Shown: one piece after another, positions 53,285 to 63,234 of the stretch | Numbering within the stretch: the first letter of the stretch is position 1 | Layout: each line of letters opens with the position of its first letter | Assembly: GCA_963773335.1 (NCBI GenBank) | Contig: CAVZAT010000003.1 | Coordinates: forward strand, 186,001-250,000 | Source of the DNA: UBA4742 sp963773335 | GTDB lineage: Bacteria; Actinomycetota; Acidimicrobiia; Acidimicrobiales; Acidimicrobilacustridaceae | DNA length: 64,000 bases | Reading direction: 5' to 3' | Notes under the pieces: generated by a model | What the model saw: the letters and a program-made list of their open reading frames with translations, nothing else | The model's database searches: none | Told to the model about the DNA's origin: nothing | Program-made: the position numbers and the translations under genes

Positions 53285-54682
53285 GTGCTGATCCGGGGCG
53301 GCACGGTGGTCGACGCCGCCGGCGCCCGGCCGGGCCGACCTGCGGACCGATCCGTACGGGCACATCGCCGGCGTGGGCCGCCGACCTGGTCGGCCAGCCC
53401 GGCGAGGAGGTGGTGGACGCCACCGGCCGGCTGGTGATCCCCGGCGGGGTCGACGCCCACACCCATCTGCACCTCGACGTCGGCGCCGCGTCGGTCAGCG
53501 ACGACTTCGGCATCCGGCACCGCGGCCGCGGCGTGGGCGGTACCACCACCGTCATCGAGTACGTCACCACCCGGCGGGGCCAGCACCCGCTCGACGCGGT
53601 GGTCGACCTGGCAGCGCCAGGCCGAGGCGGCGGCCGTCGACTACGGGTTCCACCTGACGCTGGTCGACCACACCGACGAGGCGGTGGTCGCCGACTGCAT
53701 CGAGCGGGGGATCACCTCGTTCAAGCTGTACATGGCCTATCCCGAGACCCTGCAGGTGGACGACGAGGTGATCGTCGAGGTGCTGCGGGGCCGCGGCCCG
53801 CCACGGCGGGCTGGTCACCATCCACGCCGAGAACGGCGCGGCCATCAACCGGCTCGAAGCGCGAGGCCCTGGCCGCCGGCCGCCGGCTACCCATCGAGCA
53901 CGCCCTGACCCGTCCACCCGAGGTGGAGGGCGAGGCCACGGCCCGGGCCGCCGCTGCTGGCCGAACGGCTCGGAGGCGCCCGTCTACGTCGTGCACGTCA
54001 GCTCGGCGCCCGGCGCTGACCGCGGTCCGCACCGCCCAGGAGCGGGGCGTGACGATCATGGCCGAGACCTGTCCCCAGTACCTGTACCTCGACGTCGACC
54101 GCCTCGAGGGACCCGATGCCGAGAACTTCGTGTGCACCCCGCCGTTGCGGTCACCGCGACCACGCCGAGGAGCTGTGGCACGGCCTGGGCGCGGGGATGG
54201 GTGCACACGGTGGCCACCGATCACTGCCCGTTCTGGATGCACGATCGCCACGCCGGCACCGCCGGGCGACCCGAGGGCTGGGCCGACTTCACCGAGATCC
54301 CGGGTGGCCTGCCCGGGATCGAGACCCGCCTGGCCCTCGATCTGGGACGGCGTGCGGGCCGGGCACCTCACGGTGCCCGACTGGGTGCGGCTGTGCGCCG
54401 AGGCGCCGGCCCGGACGTTCGGGCTGTGGCCCCGAAAGGGGTCCCTGGCCGTGGGCGCCGACGCCGACGTGGTGGTGTGGGACCCGAGCCGGGCCCAGTC
54501 GCTTGTCGGCCGACCGCCCTGCACATGCGCACCGACCACTCGCCCTACGCCGGCACGACGGTGACCGGCTGGCCGTCCCTGGTGCTGTCGCGGGGGCGGC
54601 CCGTGGCCCGCGACGGCGCGTTCTGCGGCGAGCCGGGTGCCGGACGCTACCTGAGTCGGGGCCAGGTCTGGTTCGGCGCGTG
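53285..54682 (+). CDS. Dihydropyrimidinase/D-hydantoinase family amidohydrolase, many frame breaks
   Basis: About 455 residues when about a dozen one-base insertions are removed. GGVDAHTHLHLDVGAASVSD gives the HxH metal pair, SFKLYMAYPETLQV the carboxylated Lys, GLVTIHAENGAAIN and VYVVHVSSAPALTAV two metal His, and VATDHCPFWMHDRH the metal Asp. It hydrolyses cyclic ureides such as dihydrouracil or hydantoin. All the breaks I could place are single-base insertions. GTG 53285 is the best start. Confidence 0.83.
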
Positions 54683-54699
54683 ACACCGGGCGCGCCGGC

Positions 54700-54745
54700 T
54701 TCTGGCGGCGAACCCTCGACGACAGCGTCGGAATCGTCGCCAGAA
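54700..54745. repeat. 46-base intergenic hairpin, copy e
   Basis: TTCTGGCGGCGA and TCGTCGCCAGAA, 12-base arms with one mismatch; outer GACACC/GGTGTC adds a second pair. Lies after the hydantoinase stop. Confidence 0.65.
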
Positions 54746-54763
54746 CGGGGGTGTCGGGGGCGC

Positions 54764-54769
54764 TAGCGT
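54764..54769 (+). promoter_or_regulatory. -10 hexamer before the APH-like gene
   Basis: TAGCGT about 7 bases before the presumed but damaged start of the kinase gene. Confidence 0.4.
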
Positions 54770-54775
54770 CCAGCG

Positions 54776-55800
54776 CGGGGCGCGGCGACCGACGACACCG
54801 AGGTCGCCGCTGGGAGACTTCCTGGCCGACGTGCTCTGGGCCAGGAGGCGGCCGAGGTGCGGGCCCTGCCCGCGGCTGTCCGGCGGCGCGTCGCGCCAGA
54901 CCTGGGCGTTCGACCTGTTCGACGCCCTCGACGGGTCGGCGCGACCGCTGATCCTCCAGCGGGTGCGAGCCGGGTGCGTTGAGCGCGACCTTCACCATGG
55001 TGGGCGAGGCCGGACTGCTCGGTGGCCGCGGCCCGGTGCCGGGGTGCCGGTGGCGCCGGTGGTGGCGGCCAGCGACGACCCCGCCGTGCTGGGCGCGCCG
55101 TTCGTGGTCATGGGTCGGGTCGACGGCGAGACCATCGCCCGGCGCATCCTGCGCGACGACGCGCTACGCCGGCGCCCGGGCCCGCCTGGTCGGCCAGTGC
55201 GCCGCGGCCCTGGCCGGCATCCATCGCCTGGCGCCCGCCGTGGCGCCTCACCTCCGCGCCGACGATCCGGTGGTCCAGCTCCGCGGCCTGCTCGACGTGC
55301 TGGGCGAGCCTCATCCGGCGTTCGAGCTCGGGCTGCGCTGGCTGGACGACCACCGCCCCCCGCCGGTCGCGAGCCACCGGTGGTGCACGGCGACTTCCGG
55401 CTGGGCAACCTCATGGTCGACGACGACGGGCTGGCCGCCGTGCTCGACTGGGAGCTGGCCCATCTCGGCGACCCGATGGAGGACCTGGGCTGGCTGTGCG
55501 TGCGGGCCTGGCGGTTCGGTTCGGATCTGCCGGTGGCCGGCCTGGGGGCGCACGACCAGCTCATCGCCGCCTACGAGACGCGAGGCCGCCACACCGTCGA
55601 CCCGGACGACCTGCGCTGGTGGGAGGCGCTGGGCACCCTGCGCTGGGGCCTGATCTGCGTGCTCCAGGCCTCGGGCCACCTGTCGGGGGCGAGCCGGTCG
55701 GTCGAGCTGGCGGCCATCGGCCGGCGGGTGTGCGAGAACGAGTACGACCTGCTGGCCCTGATCGGCGGCCGGCCACCCGCCCGGCGGCGGAGCTGCCGAG
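54776..55800 (+). CDS. Aminoglycoside phosphotransferase-like kinase, frame breaks
   Basis: About 335 residues when frames are joined. LSGGASRQTWAFDLFDAL, PFVVMGRVDGETIARRILRD, VVHGDFRLGNLMVDDDGLAA (catalytic HGD) and VLDWELAHLGDPMEDLGWLC (metal DWE) are the APH/choline-kinase fold blocks. Proteins of this type in actinobacteria are often linked to acyl-CoA metabolism; the acceptor is unknown. The start codon is not visible because of insertions near 54776-54870. Confidence 0.72.
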
Positions 55801-55827
55801 CCGCCCGCGGGCGACGAGCCAGGGCCC

Positions 55828-56158
55828 GTGCTGCACGACGCCCCCACGGCCGCCGAGCTGGTGGAGGCGGTCCGCGAGTTCCTCGAGCGCGACGTCATGG
55901 CGGGCCACCGAGGGTCGGGTGCAGTTCCACGCCCGGGTGGCGGCCCGGGTGCTGGCCACCGTCGAGCGTGAGCTGGCCCTGGGTCCGGCGCAGGTCGCGG
56001 CCCACGGCGCGGCCCTGGCCAGCCTGGGCTTCGCGCCGACGCCGAGCTGGCCGCCGCCATCCGCACCTCGGAGCACGCCGTTCCCGACACCTGGGTGGCG
56101 TTCATCTGGGACGCGGTGCCGGCCAAGCTCGCGCGTGGCCAACCCGACCTACCTCTGA
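55828..56158 (+). CDS. DUF6285-like protein, frame breaks
   Basis: About 108 residues. TAAELVEAVREFLERDVM, then in another frame GRVQFHARVAARVLATVERE and LALGPAQVAAHGAALASLGF, and DTWVAFIWDAV near the end. This helical domain commonly follows APH-like kinase genes. It may be fused to the kinase, since the boundary is in a damaged stretch. Function unknown. Confidence 0.6.
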
Positions 56159-56181
56159 GGGCCTCTGAGGGAGCCGGGGCC

Positions 56182-56226
56182 GTGAGACCCGGATGCCGAA
56201 GCGCCCGCAGGGAGGCTCGCCGACCG
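56182..56226. repeat. Dispersed repeat R1, copy C (inverted)
   Basis: The reverse complement aligns with the first 45 bases of copies A and B (GTCGGCGAGCCTCCC, CTTCGGCATCCGGGT). It lies between the convergent DUF6285 and fabI genes. Confidence 0.6.
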
Positions 56227-56239
56227 GTGGGCCGAGCGA

Positions 56240-57010
56240 TCACGCGCCGGTGGCGTGGAAGCCGCCGTCGACGTGCACGATCTCGCCGGTGGTGGAGGGG
56301 AACCAGTCCGACAGCAGGGCCACGCAGGCCTTGGCCACCGCCGAGGAGTCCGAGGCGTCCCAGCCCAGGGGCGAGCGCGGGTCCCAGACGTCCTCGAACT
56401 GGGAGAACCCGGGGATCGACTTGGCGGCCAGCGTCTTGAGCGGGCCGGCCGCCACCAGGTTCACCCGGACGCCCTGAGGCCCGAGGTAGCGGGCCAGGTA
56501 GCGCGAGGTCGACTCGAAGCGCGGCCTTGGCCACACCCATCCAGTCGTAGGACGGGCCACGACACGGAGGCGTCGAAGTCGAGCCCGACCAGCGCGCCGC
56601 CCTCGGTCATGAGCGGGGCGACGGCATCGGCCAGCGCCTTGTAGGAGTAGGCCGAGATGTTGCACCGCCACCGACACGTCGCTCCACTGGGCGTCGAGGA
56701 AGGTGCCGCCCAGGCAGACCTCGGGGGCGAAGCCGATGGCGTGGAGCGCGCCGTCCACCCGATCCCAGCGCTGGGACAGCTGCTCGCGCAGGGCGGCGAT
56801 CTGGTCGGGGTCGGTCACGTCGAACTCGAGCACCTCGGGCTCGGTCGCGAGCTTGCGGGCCGTCCGCCGCGTCAGCGACAGGCCCCGACCGGCGCCGGTC
56901 AGGACGATCTCGGCGCCCTCGCTCTGCGCCAAGCGGGCCACGCCGAACGCGATGGAGGCGTCGGTCAGGACGCCGGTGATGACGATGCGCTTGCCGTCGA
57001 GCAGACCCAT
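56240..57010 (-). CDS. Enoyl-ACP reductase (InhA/FabI type), frame breaks
   Basis: About 255 residues. GKRIVITGVLTDASIAFGVA is the NAD site of InhA-type reductases, DGALHAIGFAPEVCLGGTFL follows, then after breaks SRYLARYLGPQGVRVNLVAA and GPLKTLAAKSIPGFSQFEDV. It reduces enoyl-ACP in the last step of each fatty acid elongation round. ATG 57010 with GGAGGA upstream. Breaks lie near 56655 and 56520-56570. Confidence 0.85.
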   Translation of the reverse strand: MGLLDGKRIVITGVLTDASIAFGVARLAQSEGAEIVLTGAGRGLSLTRRTARKLATEPEVLEFDVTDPDQIAALREQLSQRWDRVDGALHAIGFAPEVCLGGTFLDAQWSDVSVAVQHLGLLLQGAGRCRRPAHDRGRRAGRARLRRLRVVARPTTGWVWPRPRFESTSRYLARYLGPQGVRVNLVAAGPLKTLAAKSIPGFSQFEDVWDPRSPLGWDASDSSAVAKACVALLSDWFPSTTGEIVHVDGGFHATGA

Positions 57011-57156
57011 GAACTCCTCCGACCCGTCGGATGGGCGCACGTTACGGGTGCGCCCGGTCGGGCCGCCAGCGGCGCTGTGCCACGAGTGCCGTCGGCGAGC
57101 CGGGCCGGCGGTCTTCGCGGAGCAGCAGAGGTTGGGGCCCCGTGCGGGGGGACAAG

Positions 57157-57162
57157 TAGGGT
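57157..57162 (+). promoter_or_regulatory. -10 hexamer of npdG
   Basis: TAGGGT, 6 bases, ATG 57169 (leaderless, inferred). Confidence 0.5.
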
Positions 57163-57168
57163 TGTCGG

Positions 57169-57832
57169 ATGCAAATCGGAGTCTTGGGAGCCACCGGCCC
57201 GGCCGGCAGCGGTCTGGCCGCTCGCCTGGCCTCGGTCGGGTTCGAGGTCGTCGTCGGATCGCGGTCGCGCTTATCGGGCCATGGAGGTCCGCGACACGCT
57301 GCTCGAGCGCTGGGACGGGCTGGGTCTGGTCATCGAGGCCGCCGACAACGAAGGGGCGGCCGTCGGCCGACCTGGTGGTCATCGCCACTCCGTGGGACGC
57401 GGCCGCGGCCACCGCTCAGCGCGTGTCGCGACCAGCTCCAGGGCAAGGTGGTCATCTCCATGGCCAACGCCCTGGCCAAGGTGGGCCACGAGTTCCAGCC
57501 GCTGGTGCCGCCCCGGGGCTCGGTGGCGGCCAGCGTGCAGGCCGCCGTGCCCCGCTCGAAGGTGGCGGCCGGCTTCCACCACGTGCCGGCCAAGGAGCTG
57601 GGGGACCTGTCCGAGCCGGTCGAGAGCGACGTGCTGATCTGCTCGGACCACCGCGAGGCCACCGAGGCCACCTGCGAGATCGTGCGCAAGATCCCCAACA
57701 TGCGTCCCCTCGACGCCGGCCAGCTGTCCAACGCCGCGCCCATCGAGGCCTTCGCGGCCGTGCTGCTTGCAGCTCAACGTGCGCTACAAGACCCGGGCCG
57801 CGGTCAAGTTCACCGGCATCGACGAGGAGTGA
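57169..57832 (+). CDS. npdG: NADPH-dependent F420 reductase, frame breaks
   Basis: About 220 residues. MQIGVLGATGPAGSGLAARL is the nucleotide-binding start, LVVIATPWDAAAAT follows, then GKVVISMANALAKVG, KVAAGFHHVPAKELGDLSEP and, after a break, YKTRAAVKFTGIDEE. The GFHHVPA block and this ending are typical of Fno/NpdG, which moves hydride between NADPH and F420. It can supply F420H2 to the LLM oxidoreductase at 32.6 kb. Breaks are one-base insertions. Confidence 0.8.
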
Positions 57833-57920
57833 GCCGGCCCAGCCGGGTGTGACCCGGAGCCAGGTCGGCGCGGCCGCAGCGGGATGTGGGCCCGAGTGCC
57901 AGGTGCCGACCCGCCCCCGT

Positions 57921-57926
57921 TAGCGT
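57921..57926 (+). promoter_or_regulatory. -10 hexamer of mshC
   Basis: TAGCGT, 7 bases, GTG 57934. Confidence 0.45.
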
Positions 57927-57933
57927 GTCGGGC

Positions 57934-59080
57934 GTGATGCGCCTCTACGACACGGCCCGCCGCGAGATCGTGCCCTTCGAGCCGGGCCCGACCGTGTTGA
58001 TGTACACGTGCGGGATCACCCCCTACGACGCCACCCACCTGGGTCACGCCGCCGCCTACGTGACCTACGACGTGCTGCAGCGCCGCCTGCGCGACCTGGG
58101 CCACGAGACCCGATGCGTGCGCAACATCACCGACGTGGACGACGACCTGCTGCGCAAGGCCCGCGAGCTGGGCGTCCACTACCTCGACCTGGCCGCCGCC
58201 GAGGTGGCCCGCTTCGACGGCGACATGGCCGCCCTCAACGTGATCGAGTGCTGGAGCGAGCCCCGGGCCACCTCCGCCATCGCCGACATCCGGGGCTTCA
58301 TCGGCATGGTGCTCGACCAGGGCCACGCCTACCAGAGCGGGCGGCTCGGTGTACTTCGACGTGTCGAACGTTCGAGCGCTTCGGCCAGATCAGCCACCTC
58401 GACCGCGACGAGATGCTGGCGCTGGCCGCCGAGCGCGGCGGCAACCCCGACGATCCCAACAAGCGCGACCCGTTGGACTTCGTGCTGTGGCAGCCGTCGG
58501 CCCCCGACGAGCCCTCCTGGGAGTCGCTGTGGGGCCCGGGCCGGCCGGGCTGGCACATCGAGTGCTCGGCGCTGGCCATGCGCGAGCTCGACAGCACCAT
58601 CGACCTGCACGGTGGCGGTTCCGACCTGATCTTCCCCCACCACGAGTGCGAGGCGGCCCAGAGCGAGGCGGCCACCGGCCAGCTCTTCGTGCGCCACTGG
58701 ATGCACCAGGCGATGGTCCGCATGGACGGCGAGAAGATGTCCAAGTCGCTCGGGCAACCTGGTGTTCATCAGCGACCTGCTCAAGACGTGGGATCCCCGG
58801 GCCATCCGACTGGCCATCGTCGAGCACCACTACCGCGACTCGTGGGAGTGGGACGACGACCTGATGCCCCGGGCCGCCGCCCGGGTGCGGGCTTGGCTCG
58901 CCGCGGTCGGGTGCCCCGAGGACCCCGTGCGTGCTCGACGCGGTGCGCCAACGACTCGACGACGACCTGGACACGCCCGGCGCGATCGCCGCCATCGACT
59001 CGGCGGCGTCGGCGGGCGCGGAGGTGAGCGAGGCCAGCGCACTGCTGGGCGTCTTCCTGGTCGGCGAACCCACCGTCTGA
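57934..59080 (+). CDS. mshC: Mycothiol ligase MshC (cysteinyl-tRNA synthetase-like), frame breaks
   Basis: About 380 residues. LMYTCGITPYDATHLGHAAA has the CGITPYDATHLGHA form that separates MshC from CysS; VRNITDVDDDLLRKARELGV, STIDLHGGGSDLIFPHHECE and MDGEKMSKSLG (KMSKS) follow. It ligates cysteine to GlcN-Ins using ATP in mycothiol synthesis. Breaks near 58345-58370, 58757 and 58935 are one-base insertions. Together with mshD at 15.7 kb it shows mycothiol production. Confidence 0.83.
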
Positions 59081-59184
59081 GCAGGCGCGGGCCGGAGACG
59101 TAACCGTCACCGGACTTGATCGTCGGATGGGGGACCGATCCACCCCCTAGCCTCGGGTGGCTCACGCCCCACTGGGGAGGACGG

Positions 59185-62100
59185 ATGCGAGCTCGTCATA
59201 CGATCTTCGTGGGTCTGGTGATCACCCTTGTGGTGGCGATGGTGGCGGGCGCCTGCTCGACCTCGTCGAAGCCGACGGCCAGGTCAGCCGCCACGGCCTC
59301 GACGACCAAGCCGGCGCCGGCGATCACCACCGAGGCCCAGCTGAAGACCGCCATCCAGCACCAGGGGCTGACGCCCGAACGAGCTGAGCAGTATTTCGCT
59401 CTCGAGATCGGCCCTCTGCCGGGGGTGTCGGTCAAGGGCATCAAGGCGGATCCGTCCGACTTCGACGGGACGCCGGCCGTGCTGGACCTGCAGGCGGAGT
59501 GGTCCCACCTCTCGAAGGCCCAGCAGGCCGCGGCCACGAAGCTCATGAGTTCGGGCCAACGGGCCTCGAACATGCCCAGTTCGACCTCCACCGTGGCGCC
59601 CGGTGCCGCGCCGACGTCCACCGCCACCACCGCGCCCGGAGCGCCATCGTCCACCGCCACCTCCGTCCCCAACGGTTCATCCACCTCGTCGTCGGACACC
59701 ACGGCCACCACGGTGGCGTCCCGCACCGGAGCACGACCGCGCTACGTGCTGGTGGCCCACGCGGCTGACGCCCCCCCGAGCGACGAGATCTTGGCCCTGG
59801 CCGTGCAGGCCAACGCGACGGAAGCGGCCGCCACCGGCCAGCCCCCGATCAACAGCTTCATCGTGGACGAGGAACCCGTCATCGCCGCGGCCTGGGCCCA
59901 GACCACGATGTACTACTTCAGCTACGTGCACCTGGCCTTCGTGCCGTATGACGGCGACGCCTGTCACATCGAGGTCTTCACCCCGCAGTGGGCGGGCTCG
60001 GACCCCGAGAGCCAGGCCGCGGTGATCTCACACGAGGTCTTCCACTGCTTCCAGCAGCGATTGGAGGGTTCGAACCGGGCGGCGGCGAGCGTGCACGACT
60101 GGGTGCAGGAGGGTGGGGCCACCTGGGTCATGGCCCAACTCCACCCCACGGCATCGGTGGTGGGACCCAAGTGGGACAAGTACATCGACAATCCCACGAC
60201 CGCCTACTACGAGCGCAGCTACGACGCCCTCGGAGTGTTCGGCCACCTGGGAGACGTGCTCGGCGATCAGTCCGGGGTGTGGCCGCGGCTGCTGCCGGCG
60301 GCGGTCACCGACGAGAACGGGGAGGACTCGAAGACCTTCAACCAGCTGATCAGCGGTCACCGCGACACCTTCTTCGAGACCTGGGGTGCCAGCTACTTCC
60401 TGGATTCGGGCGGACCTGACTGGCACATGGGCGGTCCGGGTCCGGTCTCGACCGCGGTCTGAGCCCCACGACGGTCACCATCAACAACGACGACGCCCAC
60501 GACATCGGGCTGCTCGGCCTGTACCAGTCCGACACGGTCACCATCGAGGGCAACGCCGACATCCTGGTCGTGACCCTCGCCTCGGGTTACGGCAAGGTGC
60601 ACGACCAGGGCTACACGGTCGACAAGACCCTGGACACGACGGCGCCGACCGCGCTGTGCCTCAAGCAGGGCGGCTGCAAGTGCCCCGATGGCAGCCCCGG
60701 CGCGTCGGAGCACACCACCCAGGCCACCGGACCGATCTCGGTTGGTGCGAACGGTGGCGACCAGCATCTGGCCGTCTACGCCGCGGGTACCTCGCTCGAC
60801 CGGTACTGCAAGAAGCCAGATCCTCAGCCCCCGACCGGGAACCCTCCGCCGCCAGGGGGTGGTGGAGGCGGCGGAGGCAGCGTTCCGGAGCCTGATCCGC
60901 AACAGCCGACCGGCACCACGCAGGGCGATCCGCACCTGACCACCTTCGACGGCACCACCTACGACCTGCAGACCGCGGGCGAGATGGTGCTGGCCAAGTC
61001 GACGACCGATGACTTCGAGGTGCAGGTCCGCAGCGTGCCGCTGGCCGGCTCGAACCGGGTCTCGGTCAACCAGCAGATCGCCACCCGGCTCGACGGGCAC
61101 CGGCTCACGGTTTCGCTCGAGAACGCGAACATCGTGGCCCGCCTCGACGGCACACCGATCATCGACGAGAAGATCCAGGTCGGCACGGGCAGCGTCGAAC
61201 GCCTGGGCACCCAGGCCGGCGTCGGCTACCGCATCGAGTGGGCCGATGGCACAACCGTCAAGGTCACGCCGCTCGCCCTCTTCGGGCTCAACGCCACCGT
61301 CGTGCCCGCCGCGGCGCGCCAGGGCAAGCTGGTCGGCCTGCTGGGCAACGACGATGGCAAGGCGACCAATGACTTCGTACTGGCCGACGGCACCTCGCTG
61401 GGATCCGCACCGAGCCCGGACACCATCCGCGGCGCCTACGGGGACTCATGGCGGGTGACCCAGGCCGATTCGTTGTTCGACTACGGAGCAGGCCAGACGA
61501 CCGACACCTTCACCGACAAGGCGTACCCGACGAACCAGCTCACCGCCGGCAACGCCGCGGACAGGGCGACGCTGACCAAGCAGTGCCAAGGCGAGGGCAT
61601 CACCGATCCCTACCTGCTGCAGTCGTGCGTGGTGGACGCCTCGGCCACCGGCTCGAGCCCGGTGGTGCTGGGCCACTACGCCCACGCCCAGACCATCCAC
61701 ACCGTCCACTACGACCAGGCCCACGGCATCAAGCCCATCAAGAGCTCGTCGGGTGCGACGAACCCCACACCGACCACCGAGGCGGGCCCGTCTCCGACCG
61801 GGACCGAGGGGTCGGCGGCGGCGCTACGGACCATCGTCGACTCGGGCCGCATCAGCAGTCCCAAGGAGGACGCCACCTTCGACTTCCCGGCCAAGAAGGG
61901 CGACGTGATCTGGATCGGCCCACCCGGGTGTGACAACCAGTTGGTCGTGGCGTTGAAGGATCCGTCGGGCAAGGTCCTGAACGCCGACGACGTGAGCCTC
62001 GGGCTATCGGGCTGCCTGATGGGTCGGTTCGTCCTGACCACCAGCGGCACCTACCACCTGGTGGCCAACGCCGACCACAAGGGGACCGGGTCCTACGGCA

Positions 62101-62446
62101 TCCCGATCCGCTTCGAACGGCCCGACGTGGTGCGTTCGACGTCGTATGGCAAGACCCTGTCGGGGACGATCCCGATGACGGCGGCCCACGACGTCTACAA
62201 GTTCAGCGCCCATGCCGGCGACCGGTCTCACATCTCGGGCAGGGCTGCATCTCGGGTTCGCCCACCCTGTGGTGGTGGGCCAGGAGGACAACGTCGAAAT
62301 CACCACCAGCTCGGGCAAGGGGCTGTGCCCCTGGGCTGCGAGAAGGCCAGCACCACGTCCGCATGCCCGACCACCGGCACCTACAAGCCGTCGTGAACCG
62401 AGCAACGTCGGGTCCGTTCAGCTACCACGTCGTGCTACAGAAGTAG
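59185..62446 (+). CDS. Secreted lipoprotein with HExxH protease-like and von Willebrand D domains, frame breaks
   Basis: About 1,085 residues when joined. Lipoprotein signal VVAMVAGACSTSSK, a Thr/Ser-rich stretch, then a metalloprotease-like region with SHEVFHCFQ (HEVFH at residues 283-287) and Glu in QEGGATWV at 309, a gluzincin-like spacing. A Pro/Gly-rich linker near 60830-60900 leads to a von Willebrand type D domain (GDPHLTTFDGTTYDLQTAGE to KLVGLLGNDDGKATNDFV) and a beta-sandwich C-terminus. Breaks lie near 60460 and 62230-62420. Target unknown; start has GGAGG 4 bases upstream. Confidence 0.72.
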
Positions 62447-62495
62447 AACCGACCGTCGACGCACCCCGGCTCCCGCAGTGAGGCAGACTCGGGGC

Positions 62496-63212
62496 ATGGA
62501 TCGAGAGGTCGGGCAGCTCTACACCGTCGCCCGGGCCGTGCTGGATCCACTCTTCTCGTTCCTGTGGCGCATCGAGGTCGAGGGCCGCGAGAACCTTCCC
62601 GACGAGGGCGGCGCCATCCTGGCGCCCAACCACCTCTCGGTGCTCGACCACTTCGTGCTGGCCACGACCCTGCCCCGACGCATCACCTATGTGGGCAAGG
62701 CCGAGTACATGGACAACTGGAAGACCAAGTACATCTTCCCGGCGCTGGGCATGATCCCCATCGACCGCGGCGGAGGTTCGGCGGCCAACCGGGCCCTCGA
62801 GGCCGCCGCCCGCGTGCTGGGCCAGGGTGAGCTGTTCGGCATCTACCCCGAGGGCACCCGCTCGCGGGACGGCAAGCTGCACAAGGGCCACACCGGCGTG
62901 GCCCGCCTGGCCATGCGAACCCGGTGTCCGATCATCCCGGTCGGGTTGCAGGGCACCCTCGAGGTCCAGCAGCCCGACTCGGCCATCCCCAAGCCGTTCA
63001 AGGTGATGCGGGTGCGCCTCGGGCGGCCCATCTCGATGGAACGGTTCGGTGAGCAGACTCGCAACCGGCTGGTCCTGCGGGAGATCACCGACGAGCTCAT
63101 GTACGAGATCCGGGAGCTGTCGGGCCAGGAGTACGTCGACACCTACGCCACCAAGCAGGCCGAGACGCTGCCGGCCGAAACCAGCCGGATACCGGTGGCT
63201 GCCGTCGCGTGA
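62496..63212 (+). CDS. plsC: 1-acyl-sn-glycerol-3-phosphate acyltransferase
   Basis: 238 residues. ILAPNHLSVLDHFVLATTLP has the NHxxxLD catalytic block and LFGIYPEGTRSRDGKLHKGH the EGTRS block. It acylates lysophosphatidate in phospholipid synthesis at the membrane. Intact. GTG 62478 is an alternative start. Confidence 0.88.
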   Translation: MDREVGQLYTVARAVLDPLFSFLWRIEVEGRENLPDEGGAILAPNHLSVLDHFVLATTLPRRITYVGKAEYMDNWKTKYIFPALGMIPIDRGGGSAANRALEAAARVLGQGELFGIYPEGTRSRDGKLHKGHTGVARLAMRTRCPIIPVGLQGTLEVQQPDSAIPKPFKVMRVRLGRPISMERFGEQTRNRLVLREITDELMYEIRELSGQEYVDTYATKQAETLPAETSRIPVAAVA

Positions 63213-63220
63213 CCAGCCTC

Positions 63221-63226
63221 TAGAGT
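63221..63226 (+). promoter_or_regulatory. -10 hexamer of thrS
   Basis: TAGAGT, 8 bases, ATG 63235. No T-box leader is present. Confidence 0.5.
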
Positions 63227-63234
63227 CGGATGCC

